Shown: piece by piece, positions 1 through 9,700 of the stretch | Numbering within the stretch: position 1 is the first letter of the stretch | Layout of the letters: every line of letters begins with the position of its first letter | Source: Saccharothrix deserti | GTDB taxonomy: Bacteria > Actinomycetota > Actinomycetes > Mycobacteriales > Pseudonocardiaceae | NCBI RefSeq assembly: GCF_009769385.1 | Contig: NZ_VKAB01000008.1 | Span: forward strand, 310,001-374,000 | Length of the DNA: 64,000 nucleotides | Direction of reading: 5' to 3' | Made by a program: the position numbers and the translations under genes | The notes under the pieces: generated by a model | What the model saw: only the letters and a program-made list of their open reading frames with translations | What the model was told of the DNA's origin: nothing | Databases searched by the model: none

Positions 1-657
1 GCCCGGTGAGACCAGCGAGCCGACGTGCTCCAGCAGCGCCTGGTCGACGTCCGCGCCGCCGAAGCCGGGATCGCCCTTGGTGGCCAGCACGCGGAACGTG
101 CCGCCCTGGCGGGCCACCACGCTGGCGTCGACCGTGCCGCCGCCGAGGTCGAGCACGGCCAGCGCCGCACCGTCCGGGATGGCGTGGGTCGCCGAGTGGA
201 ACACCGCCGCCGCGACCGGTTCGGGCACCAGCCGGACCTCCTGGCCGAGCCCGCGGGCGGCCTGCAGCAGCACGCGGGTGCGGATCGCGCCCCAGTCGGC
301 CGGGTGGGTGAGCACCAGCAGGTCGACCCGCGCGCCGCCGGCCACGTGCCGCGCCTCGTCGACGGCCCTGGTCAGCACGGCCCGCACGACGTCCACCACC
401 GGCAGCACGCTGGTGCCGAGCAGCAACTCGCCCTCGTCGATGCGGCGCTTGGGGTGCGGCTCGTAGCGGGCCGGGTCCACGGCGGCCTGGCGTTCCGCCT
501 CCTGGCCGACGAACAGCGTGCCGTCCGCCGCGGCGAACACCGCCGAGGGCACGATCGGCTGGCCGTCGACCACGACGACCTGGGGTTCGCGGCCGTGCAG
601 GGACATGGCGACGCAGGTGCTGGACGTGCCGAAGTCCACCGCCACGCGCAAGCTCAT
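1..657 (-). CDS. Hsp70/DnaK-like ATPase, N-terminal part (runs off left edge)
   Basis: The first 219 codons of an Hsp70-family protein lie here; the rest is beyond the left edge. The actin-like ATPase fold is shown by the phosphate-1 loop DFGTSST near residues 9-15, the segment PEPVAAAVFHS, the phosphate-2 loop LDLGGGTVDASVV and the downstream GDPGFGGADVDQAL motif. The ATG at 657 is preceded by GAGGGG at good spacing. The protein lies 121 bp downstream of a SARP-type regulator on the same strand. It may be a short actinobacterial Hsp70-like protein fused to other domains rather than the housekeeping DnaK, which cannot be decided without the C-terminus. Confidence 0.85.
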   Translation of the reverse strand, partial: MSLRVAVDFGTSSTCVAMSLHGREPQVVVVDGQPIVPSAVFAAADGTLFVGQEAERQAAVDPARYEPHPKRRIDEGELLLGTSVLPVVDVVRAVLTRAVDEARHVAGGARVDLLVLTHPADWGAIRTRVLLQAARGLGQEVRLVPEPVAAAVFHSATHAIPDGAALAVLDLGGGTVDASVVARQGGTFRVLATKGDPGFGGADVDQALLEHVGSLVSPG

Positions 658-778
658 CCGTCATCCCCTCGTCGGCCGGGGCGGGCCTGCATATGCATAC
701 CTCACGAGGCCGCCGGCGCGTCGGCTGGTCGTGCGATCGCCCGGTGCGGCGAGTCCGACTCGAGCACGTTGAACCGGA

Positions 779-3493
779 CTACAACTCCGCCAACCGTGCG
801 CGAATGCGGCTCGCGGCCGCGGACGTCTCCGGGATCAACGTCAGCGCCGTCGTCCAACTCTCCCGAGCCCCCGCCACATCGCCCATCGCCGACAACGTCC
901 GGGCCAGGTTGTCCAGCACCGCGCCCTCGGTCGTGTGGTCACGCGCCTCCACGGCCTGGGCGCGGGCACGTCGGTACGCCTCCAGGGCGTCGTCCACCCG
1001 GCCGGCCGCCGCGAGCGCGTTGCCGTAGTTGTCCAGGAGACGGCCGTTGACGACCGGGTCCCTGATGTCCTCCACCAGGCGCAACGCCTCCAGGCTGACC
1101 GCGACCGCCTCGTCGGCACGCCCCATGCCGACCAACGCACCGGACAGCGTGTTCAGCGTGATCGCCTCGCCGTACTGCTCACCGATCTCGACCAGGATGC
1201 GCCGCGACTCCTCCAGCATCTCGATCGCCCGCTCGGACTCCTGCCGGCGGAGGAGGCAGATGGCCAGTGCGTTCAAGGCCATCCCCTCACCTCGCCGGTC
1301 ACCCGCCCTCCGGCGGGCATCTAGGGCGTGCCCGTAGGCGGCGATCGCATCGTCGTACCGCTCGGCATCGCTGTACGTCATGGCCAACGCCTGAGGCGCC
1401 AGCGACGCTGCCGTCAGGTCCTCGACGGAGCGCGCGGCGGCGACGGCGATCTCCAGGGCGGGGATGGATTCCGTGAACCGCTTGGCGAGGTCGAAGAAAG
1501 CCCACTGCGCGACCGGCAACCGCCACGCGTACTCGGTGAACCCGGATTCCGCCGCCCACCTCGTGGCGGCGGCCAGGTTCGCCTGTTCGACCTCGCACCA
1601 CTCGAGCGCCTGCCGGCGATCGGTGAACCCGAGGGCCCGCTCGCGCGAGGTCCCGGTGCTGACGTCGGGACGAAGGCGCCGGAGCAACGCCGTCCCGTTC
1701 AGCGCGGTGTCGGTGTAGAAGTCCAGCAACCGACGCATCGCGTCGCGCCGGGTCACCTCGTCGTCCTCGGCCGACGCCTTGGCCGCGGCGTACTCCCGCA
1801 GCAGGTCGTGCAGCGCGAACCGGCCCGCCGCCTGTTCCAGGACCAGGTTGGCCGCGGACAACGAGCGGAGCAGCCGCCGGGCGTCGCGCACCTCGCCGCC
1901 GAGCAGCGCCGCCGCCGCCGCGATGGAGATGTCGTCACCCGGCACCAGGCCCAGCAACCGGAAAGCGGCACGTGCCTCGGCGTCCAAACCCACGTACGAC
2001 AGGTCGAACGCGGCGCGCATGGCCAGCTTCTCGTCGCCTTCGATGGCCAACGCGTCGAGGCGGTCCTCGCGCCGCAGTTCGTCCACGTACCCGGCGAGGT
2101 CGAGGGCCGGCCTGCCGGCCAGGTGCGCGCCCGCGATCCGCAACGCGAGCGGCCAGTGCGCGCAGGTCTCGGCCAGTTCCGCCGCCGCGGCGGGTTCCGC
2201 GTCGAGCACGTCGACGCCGAGCACCCCGCGCAGCAGCGCCAACGACTCGTGCCGCCGCAACGGCTCGATCACGAACGGTCGGGCGCCGTGCGCGGCGATG
2301 AGCCCCGGCAGGACTTCGCGGCTGGTCACCACCACCGCGCAGCCGGACTGCCCCGGCAACAGCGGCCGCACGTCCTCGGCTCCGCGCACGTTGTCCAGCA
2401 GCACCAGCACCCGGCGATCGGCCAACAGCGACCGGTACAGCGACGCCTGCTCGTCAGGGTCGCCCGGAACGTCCTCGGGTGCGATTCCGAGTGCCCTGAG
2501 GAAGCGCGGCAGGACGACCGAGGCGGTGACGGCCGACGACGGCGAGTGGCCGCGGAGGTCCGCGAAGAGCTGCCCGTCGGGGAAGTCGTCCCGCAGCACG
2601 CGCGCGACGTGCACCGCCAACGCCGTCTTGCCTATGCCCGGCGCGCCGGAGATCAACGCGACCGGGAGGCGGGCACTGTCCGCCGTGGACAGCAGGGCGG
2701 TCAACTCCGCCACCACGTCGGCGCGCCCGACGAACTCGGCCGCGGGCGGCAGTTGCCGCGGCACCACCACGGCGTTCGCCCGCTCCGGCGCCACGTGGCC
2801 CGCCAGCACCTTGGCGTGCAGCTCGCGCAGGGCACGACCGGGGTCGATGCCGAGCTCGTCGGCCAACCGGACCCGCACCGCCTCGAACGCCGCCAGTGCC
2901 TCGGCCTGCCGATCGGCTTCGTGCAGCGCCCGCACCAGCTGACCCCAGAACCGCTCGCGCAACGGGTACCGGCTGGTCAGCAACCGCAGTTCCGCGACCA
3001 GCTCACGCGCTCGACCCGCATCGAGGTCGGCGTCGATGCGCTGCTCGGTCACCGCGAGGTGTTCCTCCAGCAACGGCGCGACCTCGTCGCGGTGCAGCGA
3101 GTCCGACAGCACGTCCGACAGCGGCTCGCCGCGCCACAACTCCAGCGCCTCGGCGTACCGCCGCTGCTCCACCAACGCCCGGTAGCGGTGCAGGTCCAGG
3201 CTTCCCGGTGGCACGTCGGCGATGTACCCGCCGGCCACCGTGCGCACGATGTTCACCGGCCCCAGCGCCTGCCGCAACCGCCGCACCACCATGTGCAGCG
3301 TGGCCTTGGCCCGCGAGACGGTGGGCGGCGTGCCGTCCCACAGCCAGTCGACCAGGTTGTCTACCGGGACGACCTGGTTGGCGCGCAGCAGCAGTGCGGC
3401 GAGCAGGACGCGGGCACGCCCCGCCGGGATCGGCACCGCGCGGTTGTCGAACCGCACTTCGAGCGGCCCGAGAACACCGAGCTCGACCGACAC
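779..3493 (-). CDS. AfsR/SARP-family regulator with NB-ARC and TPR domains (904 aa)
   Basis: A large transcriptional activator of the AfsR type. Residues 1-95 form the OmpR-like winged-helix DNA-binding domain, about 98-235 the bacterial transcriptional activation domain (BTAD), about 255-550 an NB-ARC ATPase with Walker A GAPGIGKT (283-290) and Walker B RRVLVLLDN, and the C-terminal third consists of TPR repeats. I chose the GTG at 3493 because GGGGAG lies just upstream and the alignment with the adjacent paralogue begins there; an ATG at 3544 would add 17 residues. Such proteins usually activate secondary-metabolite or developmental genes. The targets are unknown; the ESX locus and Hsp70-like gene are nearby. 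Confidence 0.9.
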   Translation of the reverse strand: MSVELGVLGPLEVRFDNRAVPIPAGRARVLLAALLLRANQVVPVDNLVDWLWDGTPPTVSRAKATLHMVVRRLRQALGPVNIVRTVAGGYIADVPPGSLDLHRYRALVEQRRYAEALELWRGEPLSDVLSDSLHRDEVAPLLEEHLAVTEQRIDADLDAGRARELVAELRLLTSRYPLRERFWGQLVRALHEADRQAEALAAFEAVRVRLADELGIDPGRALRELHAKVLAGHVAPERANAVVVPRQLPPAAEFVGRADVVAELTALLSTADSARLPVALISGAPGIGKTALAVHVARVLRDDFPDGQLFADLRGHSPSSAVTASVVLPRFLRALGIAPEDVPGDPDEQASLYRSLLADRRVLVLLDNVRGAEDVRPLLPGQSGCAVVVTSREVLPGLIAAHGARPFVIEPLRRHESLALLRGVLGVDVLDAEPAAAAELAETCAHWPLALRIAGAHLAGRPALDLAGYVDELRREDRLDALAIEGDEKLAMRAAFDLSYVGLDAEARAAFRLLGLVPGDDISIAAAAALLGGEVRDARRLLRSLSAANLVLEQAAGRFALHDLLREYAAAKASAEDDEVTRRDAMRRLLDFYTDTALNGTALLRRLRPDVSTGTSRERALGFTDRRQALEWCEVEQANLAAATRWAAESGFTEYAWRLPVAQWAFFDLAKRFTESIPALEIAVAAARSVEDLTAASLAPQALAMTYSDAERYDDAIAAYGHALDARRRAGDRRGEGMALNALAICLLRRQESERAIEMLEESRRILVEIGEQYGEAITLNTLSGALVGMGRADEAVAVSLEALRLVEDIRDPVVNGRLLDNYGNALAAAGRVDDALEAYRRARAQAVEARDHTTEGAVLDNLARTLSAMGDVAGARESWTTALTLIPETSAAASRIRARLAEL

Positions 3494-3733
3494 AAGTCTC
3501 CCCACTCCCGCCGCCGAATGGAGCATAGGCGAGCCCACCGACATCGTGACAGCGCCGCGTGAGCCGACTGTGAGCGCCGCCGTGCACAGTGGACACGTTC
3601 ACCGCCGCAACCCCTTGGGGGAGCGCGGGACCTGTTGCCCGATCAAGGGGGGAACACCGGTCCCGGCAGCCGGTGGGTCGTCGGGGGGCGACGCGCCGGA
3701 ACCGCAGGCGGTGACGCCCGGACCCGCGGGTGT

Positions 3734-3771
3734 CCTCGACTCCTCCCCGTCGAGGCCCCGCGGTGCCGGGG
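3734..3771 (-). terminator. Two adjacent hairpins between the SARP paralogues
   Basis: A 7-bp perfect stem CCTCGAC/GTCGAGG with an 8-nt loop (3734-3755) is followed directly by CCCCG/CGGGG with a 6-nt loop (3756-3771). They lie 56 bp past the stop codon of the upstream SARP gene, so they may end its transcript; there is no U-tract. The rest of the 333-bp gap (3494-3826) is GC-rich and shows no gene. Confidence 0.4.
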
Positions 3772-3826
3772 ACGGAAATCGCCGGCCGACGCCCCGGTGG
3801 GTCGGGCTCAGCGAGTCGGCACGGCG

Positions 3827-6595
3827 TCAAGGCAGGCCGGCCACTTTCGCCCGCACGGCCTCGGCGGTGCCGTGTCCCAGGTCGTCCAGGATGGCCAGCG
3901 CCTCGTGCCAGACCTCGCGGGCCGCGTCGTGGTCGCCGGCCAGCACGTGCGTGTCGCCGAGCCGTTGGAGCGTCGCGGCCTCCTCGTACCGGTCACCGCT
4001 CTCCCGGTACAGCGGCAACGCGGCCCGGTAACAGCGGACGGCCTCGTCCAGATCGCGCAGCAGGTGGTGGATGTAGCCGAGGCTGTCCAACGTCGCCGCT
4101 TCCGCCAGCACGTCGTTGGCCTCGCGGACCAGCACCAGCGCCCGGCCGCAGTCCGCCAACGCCCGGTGCAGGTCCTCGCCGAGCATCGCGCGGGCCCAGC
4201 CGACCGCGTTCAGCGCGCGGGCCGTGCCGGCACGGTCGCCCAGCGCCTCGAACACCGCCAACGCCTGCTCCGCGTGGTGCAGGGTGTCGTGGAGCCGCCC
4301 CCACGCCTCGTACAGCCCGCCGAGGTGGTGGTGGATGTGCGCCTGGCTCTGCCGGTCGCCCAGCTCCCGGACCAGGTTCAACGCCGCGGTCAGGTGGACC
4401 TCGGCCTCGGTGAAGCGGCGCGGCGCGATGAGGATCCGGCCGAGGCCGCGGTGCGTCAAGGCCAGCGCGTCCCGGTCGCCCAGCCGCTGTGCGGCGGCCA
4501 ACGCGATCTCCAGGCACCTCGTCTGCTCCGGCCAGAACGACCGCAGCCGGGCGAACGCCGTGGTCGTCCAGGCCAACTGCCAGGCGTGCTCGTCGAACCC
4601 GTGCCCGGCGGCGTGCCCGACCGCGGCGAACAGCGACCCGCACTCGATGAAGAACCAGGCCAGCGCGTCGGCGTGGTCGGTCAGTTCCGTCACCACCGCG
4701 CCCGGCGCCGGTTCCGCGAACGCGATCTCCTCGCGTTGCGAGTACAGCAGCCGGTTGGCGGTGTTCGCGGTGTGCAGGTAGTGGTCGAGCACCCGCCTCA
4801 GGGCGTCACGCAGAGCGCCCCGGTCCTCCTCCGCCGCGGCCAGGTCACGCGCGCACGCGTGCGCCAGGTCGTGCAGCGTGAACCGGCCGGGCACCGGCTC
4901 CGCGATCAGGTGCATCCGGCTCAGCTCGCCCATGGTCTTCCGCGCGACGCGCGGCGGCACACCCGCCAGGCTCGCCGCCGCCGGGATCGACACCTCCGGA
5001 CCGGCGTGCATCCCCAACAGCAGGAACATCCGGGCGGCGGCCGGGCTCAACCGGTCGTACGACCAGGAGAACACCGTCCTGACGCTGGTCGTCGCCTCAC
5101 CCGTGTCGAGCGCCTCCAGCCGGGTCCGCTCGTCGGCCAGCTCGCCCGCCAACGCCCGCAGCGTGAAGTCCGGGTGCGCCGCCGCCCGCGCCGCGACCAC
5201 GGACAACGCCAACGGCAGCCCCGCGCAGTGCCCGATCAGGTCGCGCACCGCGTCCGGCTCCGCCGCCACCCGGTCCGCGCCGAGCTGCCGCACCAGCAGT
5301 GCGGTCGCCTCGTCGTCAGACAGCAGACCCAGGGGCAACGGCCGCGCGCCCTCGCGCACCACCAGCCCGTCCAGCTGGTTGCGGCTGGTCACCAGCGCCA
5401 GGCAGCCCGAACCGCTCGGCAGCAGCGGGCGGACCTGCTCGCTGTCGGCGGCGTTGTCCAGCACCACCAGCACCCGGCGCTCGGCCAGCAGGCTCCGGTA
5501 CAGGCCGACCTGCTCGTCCAACCCGGACGGGATCCGCTCCTGCGGCACGCCCAACGCGCCGAGGAACCCGCGCAACGCCCCGTCCGGGCTCATCGGCACA
5601 CCCGTCGGGTCGAACCCGCGCAGGTTCACGTACAGCTGGCCGTCCGGGAACCGGTGCCCGCTCTGGCTCGCCCAGTGCAGCGCCAACGTCGTCTTGCCTA
5701 CGCCCGCCGTGCCGTTGATCGCCGAGATCACCACCGTGCCGGTCGCCGCACCCCCCGCCGCCGCGTCGAGCAGTCCCCACAGCACCTTCAGCTCGTGCTC
5801 GCGCCCGACGAAGAACCGGGTGTGCATCGGCAGCTGCCGCGGCGCGGGCGTCGCCGGCGGGCTCGGCGTGGCGGACGCGCGCACGGTGACGTCCGGCGCG
5901 CCGGTGAGGATCCGCTGGTGCAGCTCCTGCAACCGCGGCCCGGGGTCCACGCCCAACTGGTCGGCCAGCAGATCGCTCACCGAGCGGTAGGCGGCCAGCG
6001 CCTCGGCCTGCCGGTCCGACCGGGACAGCGCCTCCATCAGCTGACCCCAGAACCGCTCCCGCAACGGGTGCTCGCGGGTCAACGACCGCAGCTCGGTGAC
6101 CACCTCCGCGGCCCGACCCTCGGCCAGGTCCGCGTCGAGCCGCCGTTCCAGCGCGTCGAGGCGTTCCTCCAGCAGCGGGGCCACGTCCTCGCCGTGCAGC
6201 GTGTCCGACGACACGTCCGTCAGCGGCGCGCCCCGCCACAGGTCGAGGGCCTCGGTGAACCGGTCCCGCTCGACCAGGTCGCGGAACCGGTGCAGGTCCA
6301 GCGCTCCCGGCGGCACGTCCGCCGCGTACCCGCCGGTGGCGGTGCGCACCACGTTCGCCTCACCCAACGACTGCCGCAGCCGCGTCACCACCATGTGCAG
6401 GGTCGCCTTGGTGCGGGCCGGGTTCACCGACCGGCCGTCCCACAGGCGGTCGACCAGGACGTCCATCGGCACCACGCTGCCCGCGCGGAGCAGCAGGCTG
6501 GCCAGCAGCACCCGTGCCTTGCCCATCGGCACCGCGACCTGCCTGCCCCCGTGCCAGACCTCGAGAGGCCCGAGCACCTTGAACTCGGTCTCCAC
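3827..6595 (-). CDS. AfsR/SARP-family regulator with NB-ARC and TPR domains (922 aa)
   Basis: Paralogue of the next gene downstream, with the same architecture: winged-helix DNA-binding domain (1-95), BTAD (98-235), NB-ARC ATPase with Walker A NGTAGVGKT (294-302) and Walker B RRVLVVLDN, then TPR repeats to the end. Identity with the neighbour is strongest in the first 235 residues (shared LGPLEV, KATLHMVV, LRERFWGQL), and the linkers and TPR part diverge more. The GTG at 6595 has GGGGAGG just upstream. An open frame continues to 7126 but enters eccC on the same strand and has no regulator-like sequence. The tandem arrangement suggests an old duplication. Confidence 0.9.
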   Translation of the reverse strand: METEFKVLGPLEVWHGGRQVAVPMGKARVLLASLLLRAGSVVPMDVLVDRLWDGRSVNPARTKATLHMVVTRLRQSLGEANVVRTATGGYAADVPPGALDLHRFRDLVERDRFTEALDLWRGAPLTDVSSDTLHGEDVAPLLEERLDALERRLDADLAEGRAAEVVTELRSLTREHPLRERFWGQLMEALSRSDRQAEALAAYRSVSDLLADQLGVDPGPRLQELHQRILTGAPDVTVRASATPSPPATPAPRQLPMHTRFFVGREHELKVLWGLLDAAAGGAATGTVVISAINGTAGVGKTTLALHWASQSGHRFPDGQLYVNLRGFDPTGVPMSPDGALRGFLGALGVPQERIPSGLDEQVGLYRSLLAERRVLVVLDNAADSEQVRPLLPSGSGCLALVTSRNQLDGLVVREGARPLPLGLLSDDEATALLVRQLGADRVAAEPDAVRDLIGHCAGLPLALSVVAARAAAHPDFTLRALAGELADERTRLEALDTGEATTSVRTVFSWSYDRLSPAAARMFLLLGMHAGPEVSIPAAASLAGVPPRVARKTMGELSRMHLIAEPVPGRFTLHDLAHACARDLAAAEEDRGALRDALRRVLDHYLHTANTANRLLYSQREEIAFAEPAPGAVVTELTDHADALAWFFIECGSLFAAVGHAAGHGFDEHAWQLAWTTTAFARLRSFWPEQTRCLEIALAAAQRLGDRDALALTHRGLGRILIAPRRFTEAEVHLTAALNLVRELGDRQSQAHIHHHLGGLYEAWGRLHDTLHHAEQALAVFEALGDRAGTARALNAVGWARAMLGEDLHRALADCGRALVLVREANDVLAEAATLDSLGYIHHLLRDLDEAVRCYRAALPLYRESGDRYEEAATLQRLGDTHVLAGDHDAAREVWHEALAILDDLGHGTAEAVRAKVAGLP

Positions 6596-6722
6596 GTGCC
6601 TCCCCTCGAACCAGTGCCGCGGCGAACCTCGTGAGGCCGCCGTGACGTGTCTGTGGGCCGCACTGGATCGTTCCCTACGAGCCCCGCCCGGGAGAACTGC
6701 ATAAAGCACCAGGACACGCGAA

Positions 6723-6744
6723 GGGCCCCGCCGAAGCGGGGCCC
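6723..6744 (-). terminator. Terminator hairpin after eccC
   Basis: GGGCCCCGC / GCGGGGCCC, a 9-bp perfect stem with a CGAA tetraloop, 30 bp past the eccC stop codon. It isolates eccC from the SARP gene downstream on the same strand. No clear U-tract follows. Confidence 0.7.
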
Positions 6745-6774
6745 CTCGTCGTCTGCCCAGCGAGTCGAGCCCGG

Positions 6775-9700
6775 TCAGTCCGGGTCGATCCACGCCACCT
6801 GGATGCGCTGCTGGCCCAGCTTGCGGGTGACCAGCGTGCCCCGGCCGGGAGGCTGCGGCGACGGCTTGAGGTTGCCCACGATCGCGCCCTCCTCCTTCGA
6901 ACCGGAACCCACCATGACCGGCGCCGAGATCTCCTTCAGCTTGCCGAGGATCGGGTCGTACATCGCCCGCGACGCACCACCCATGCGGCGCACCGCGACG
7001 ATGTGCAGACCGACGTCCTTCGCCTGCGGGATGAACTCCGCCAACGGCTGCAACGGGTTCTGCCCGCCCTGCGGTGCGACCAGGTCGTAGTCGTCCACCA
7101 CCACGAACAGCTCCGGTCCCTTCCACCAGGAGCGGTTCTTCAACTGCTCCTGCGTGACGTCCGGACCGGGCAGGCGGCCCATCATCGAGCCCCGGACGTC
7201 CTTGATCATGTCCGTCAGCTGTGCCGACGACACCGCGTAGGACAGCAGGTGGTCGGTCTCGATGTAGCCGAGCATCGTGCGCCGGTAGTCGACCAGCATG
7301 ATCAGCGCCTCGTTCGAGGTGTAGCCGGTCATGATGCCGCGCACGATGGCGCGCAGCAGGGCGGTCTTGCCCGACTCGCCGTCGGCCAGCGCCATGAAGT
7401 GCGGGTCGGCGTCGAAGTCCAGGTACACCGGCGCCAACTCGTCCTCGTTGACACCGATCGGCACCAGGTGACCCCGGTTCGGCCGCATCTGCTGCACCTG
7501 GGCCATGAAGTCGTTGTACGGCAGCACGTCCGGCAGCAGGCGGACCTGCGGCGCGCGCCTGCCGCGCCAGGCGCCGTTGACCTTGGCGATCATGTCCTGC
7601 ACGCCCGCCGCCACGTTCTCCGCGTCCGACGACGCGTCGATGCGCGGCAGCGCGGTCAGGAAGTGCAGCTTCTGCGGCGACAGACCGCGACCGGGACGAC
7701 CCGCGGGGATGTTGACCGCGACCTTCCGGTCCACTTCGGACTCGCTCGGGTCACCGAGACGCAGCTCGAACCGCGTGCCGAGCAGGTCCTTCATCGCGGG
7801 CCGGATCTCCGCCCACCGGTTCGCCGCCACGACCACGTGCACGCCGTAGGACAGACCCTGCGCCGCCAGCGCCTGGACCATCGGCTCCAGCGCCTCGAAC
7901 TCCTGCCGGAAGTTCATCCAGCCGTCCACGACCAGGAACGCGTCACCGAAGTTGTCGTCCCGGATCTCACCGCGCCGCTTCCGGTTGCGGAACTCGACCA
8001 TCGAGTCGATGCCCTGCGCCCGGAACCGCTGCTCGCGCTCGGAGATCAGGCCCGACAGCTCGGCCACCATCCGGCGCGCCTTGTCCACGTCCAACCGGCT
8101 GGCGAAACCACCCACGTGCGGCAGGTTCTCCAGCGCGGCCAGCGTGCCGCCACCGAGGTCGAGGCAGTAGAACTGCACTTCCTCGGGCGTGTGCGTCAAC
8201 GCCATCGACGTGATCAGACCACGCAGCATCATCGACTTGCCGGACTGCGGACCACCGACGATCGCGCCGTGACCGGCGGCACCGGAGAAGTCCGCCCACA
8301 GCAGGTCGCGCCGCTGCTCGAACGGCTTGTCCACCACGCCCAGCGGCACCTGCAGCTTGCCGTTGGAGAAGAACCCGGGCGCGGTCAGACCGCGGTCCTC
8401 GGTCGCCTGCAACGGCGGCAGCAGGGTGTCCAGCGACGGCGGCTCGTTCAGCGGCGGCAGCCACACCTCGTGCGCCGGCGGACCCTGCCCGACCAGGCGC
8501 TCGACGATGACTTCCAGCTCGGACGGCTCGTTGCTGTCGTCTTCCTTCTTCTCCTGCTTGACCGGTTCGAGCGGCTTGACCGGTTCCTTGGGGATCTCGA
8601 TGTAGTCCGGCACGAAGTACCGCGGCCGCTTGTCGCTGGTCACCGGCGCGGACGGGCCCGCGACCTGCAACCCGGCGGGCCGGTACGGGCCGGACACGTA
8701 CAGCGCCTTGAACCGGGTCAGCGGCGAGCCCTGCACGCCCAGGTAACCCGAACCGGGGATGGGCGGCAGCTCGTAGGCGTCCGGCACACCGATCGCGGCA
8801 CGCGACTCGGCGGCGGAGAACGTCTTCAGACCGATCCGGTAGGACAGGAACGTGTCCAGACCGCGCAGCTTGCCCTCCTCCAGGCGCTGCGAGGCCAGCA
8901 GCATGTGCATCTGGAGCGACCGGCCGACACGACCGATCTGGAGGAAGATGTCGATGAAGTCCGGCTTCGCCGTCAGCATCTCGGAGAACTCGTCGATGCA
9001 GATGAACAACGCCGGCAGCGGGTCGAGGTCGGCGCCGTTCTCGCGCGCCTTCTCGTAGTCCCACACGTTCTTGTAGTTGCCCTTGGCCAGCACTTCCTGG
9101 CGCCGGGACACCTCACCCGCGATGGCGTCCTTCATGCGGTCGACCAGGGTGAGGTCGCCCGCCAGGTTGGTGATCGTCGCGGCGACGTGCGGCGCCTTGT
9201 CCAGGCCCAGGAACGTCGCACCACCCTTGAAGTCGACCAGGATCATGTTGAGCGAGGTCGACGAGTGGGTCGCCAACATGCCCAGCACGAGCGTGCGCAG
9301 GAACTCGGACTTACCGGAACCGGTCGCGCCGATGCACAGGCCGTGCGGGCCCATGCCCTCCATGGCCGCTTCCTTGATGTCCAGCTCGACCTGCTGACCG
9401 AACTCACCGATGCCGAACGGCACCCGGTAGCGGTCGCGCACCGGCCGGGGCCGCCACGCGCCCTGCACGTCGAAGGTCATCGGGTCGCCGGGGATGCCGA
9501 GGAACTCCAGCAGCGGCGGGTTGTTGCTCATCGACAGCGGGTCCTCGTCGGTACCGCCCGCGTCCACGCCGCCGACCCGGTACGGCGACAGCCGCCGGGC
9601 CAGCGCCTCGGCCTCGACCACGCTCAGCCAGTCCGGCGCGCCGAACCACTCGACACCGCTCGCGCTGCGCGCGCCGAGCTTGCCGTCCTCGATCACCAGC

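Noticed and set aside
1328-6634. Very long plus-strand open frames (744 and 999 codons) opposite the two SARP genes.
   Set aside because: They mirror the third-position GC bias of the real genes; the translations are Arg/Gln/His-rich low-complexity without motifs, while the minus strand gives full domain architecture.
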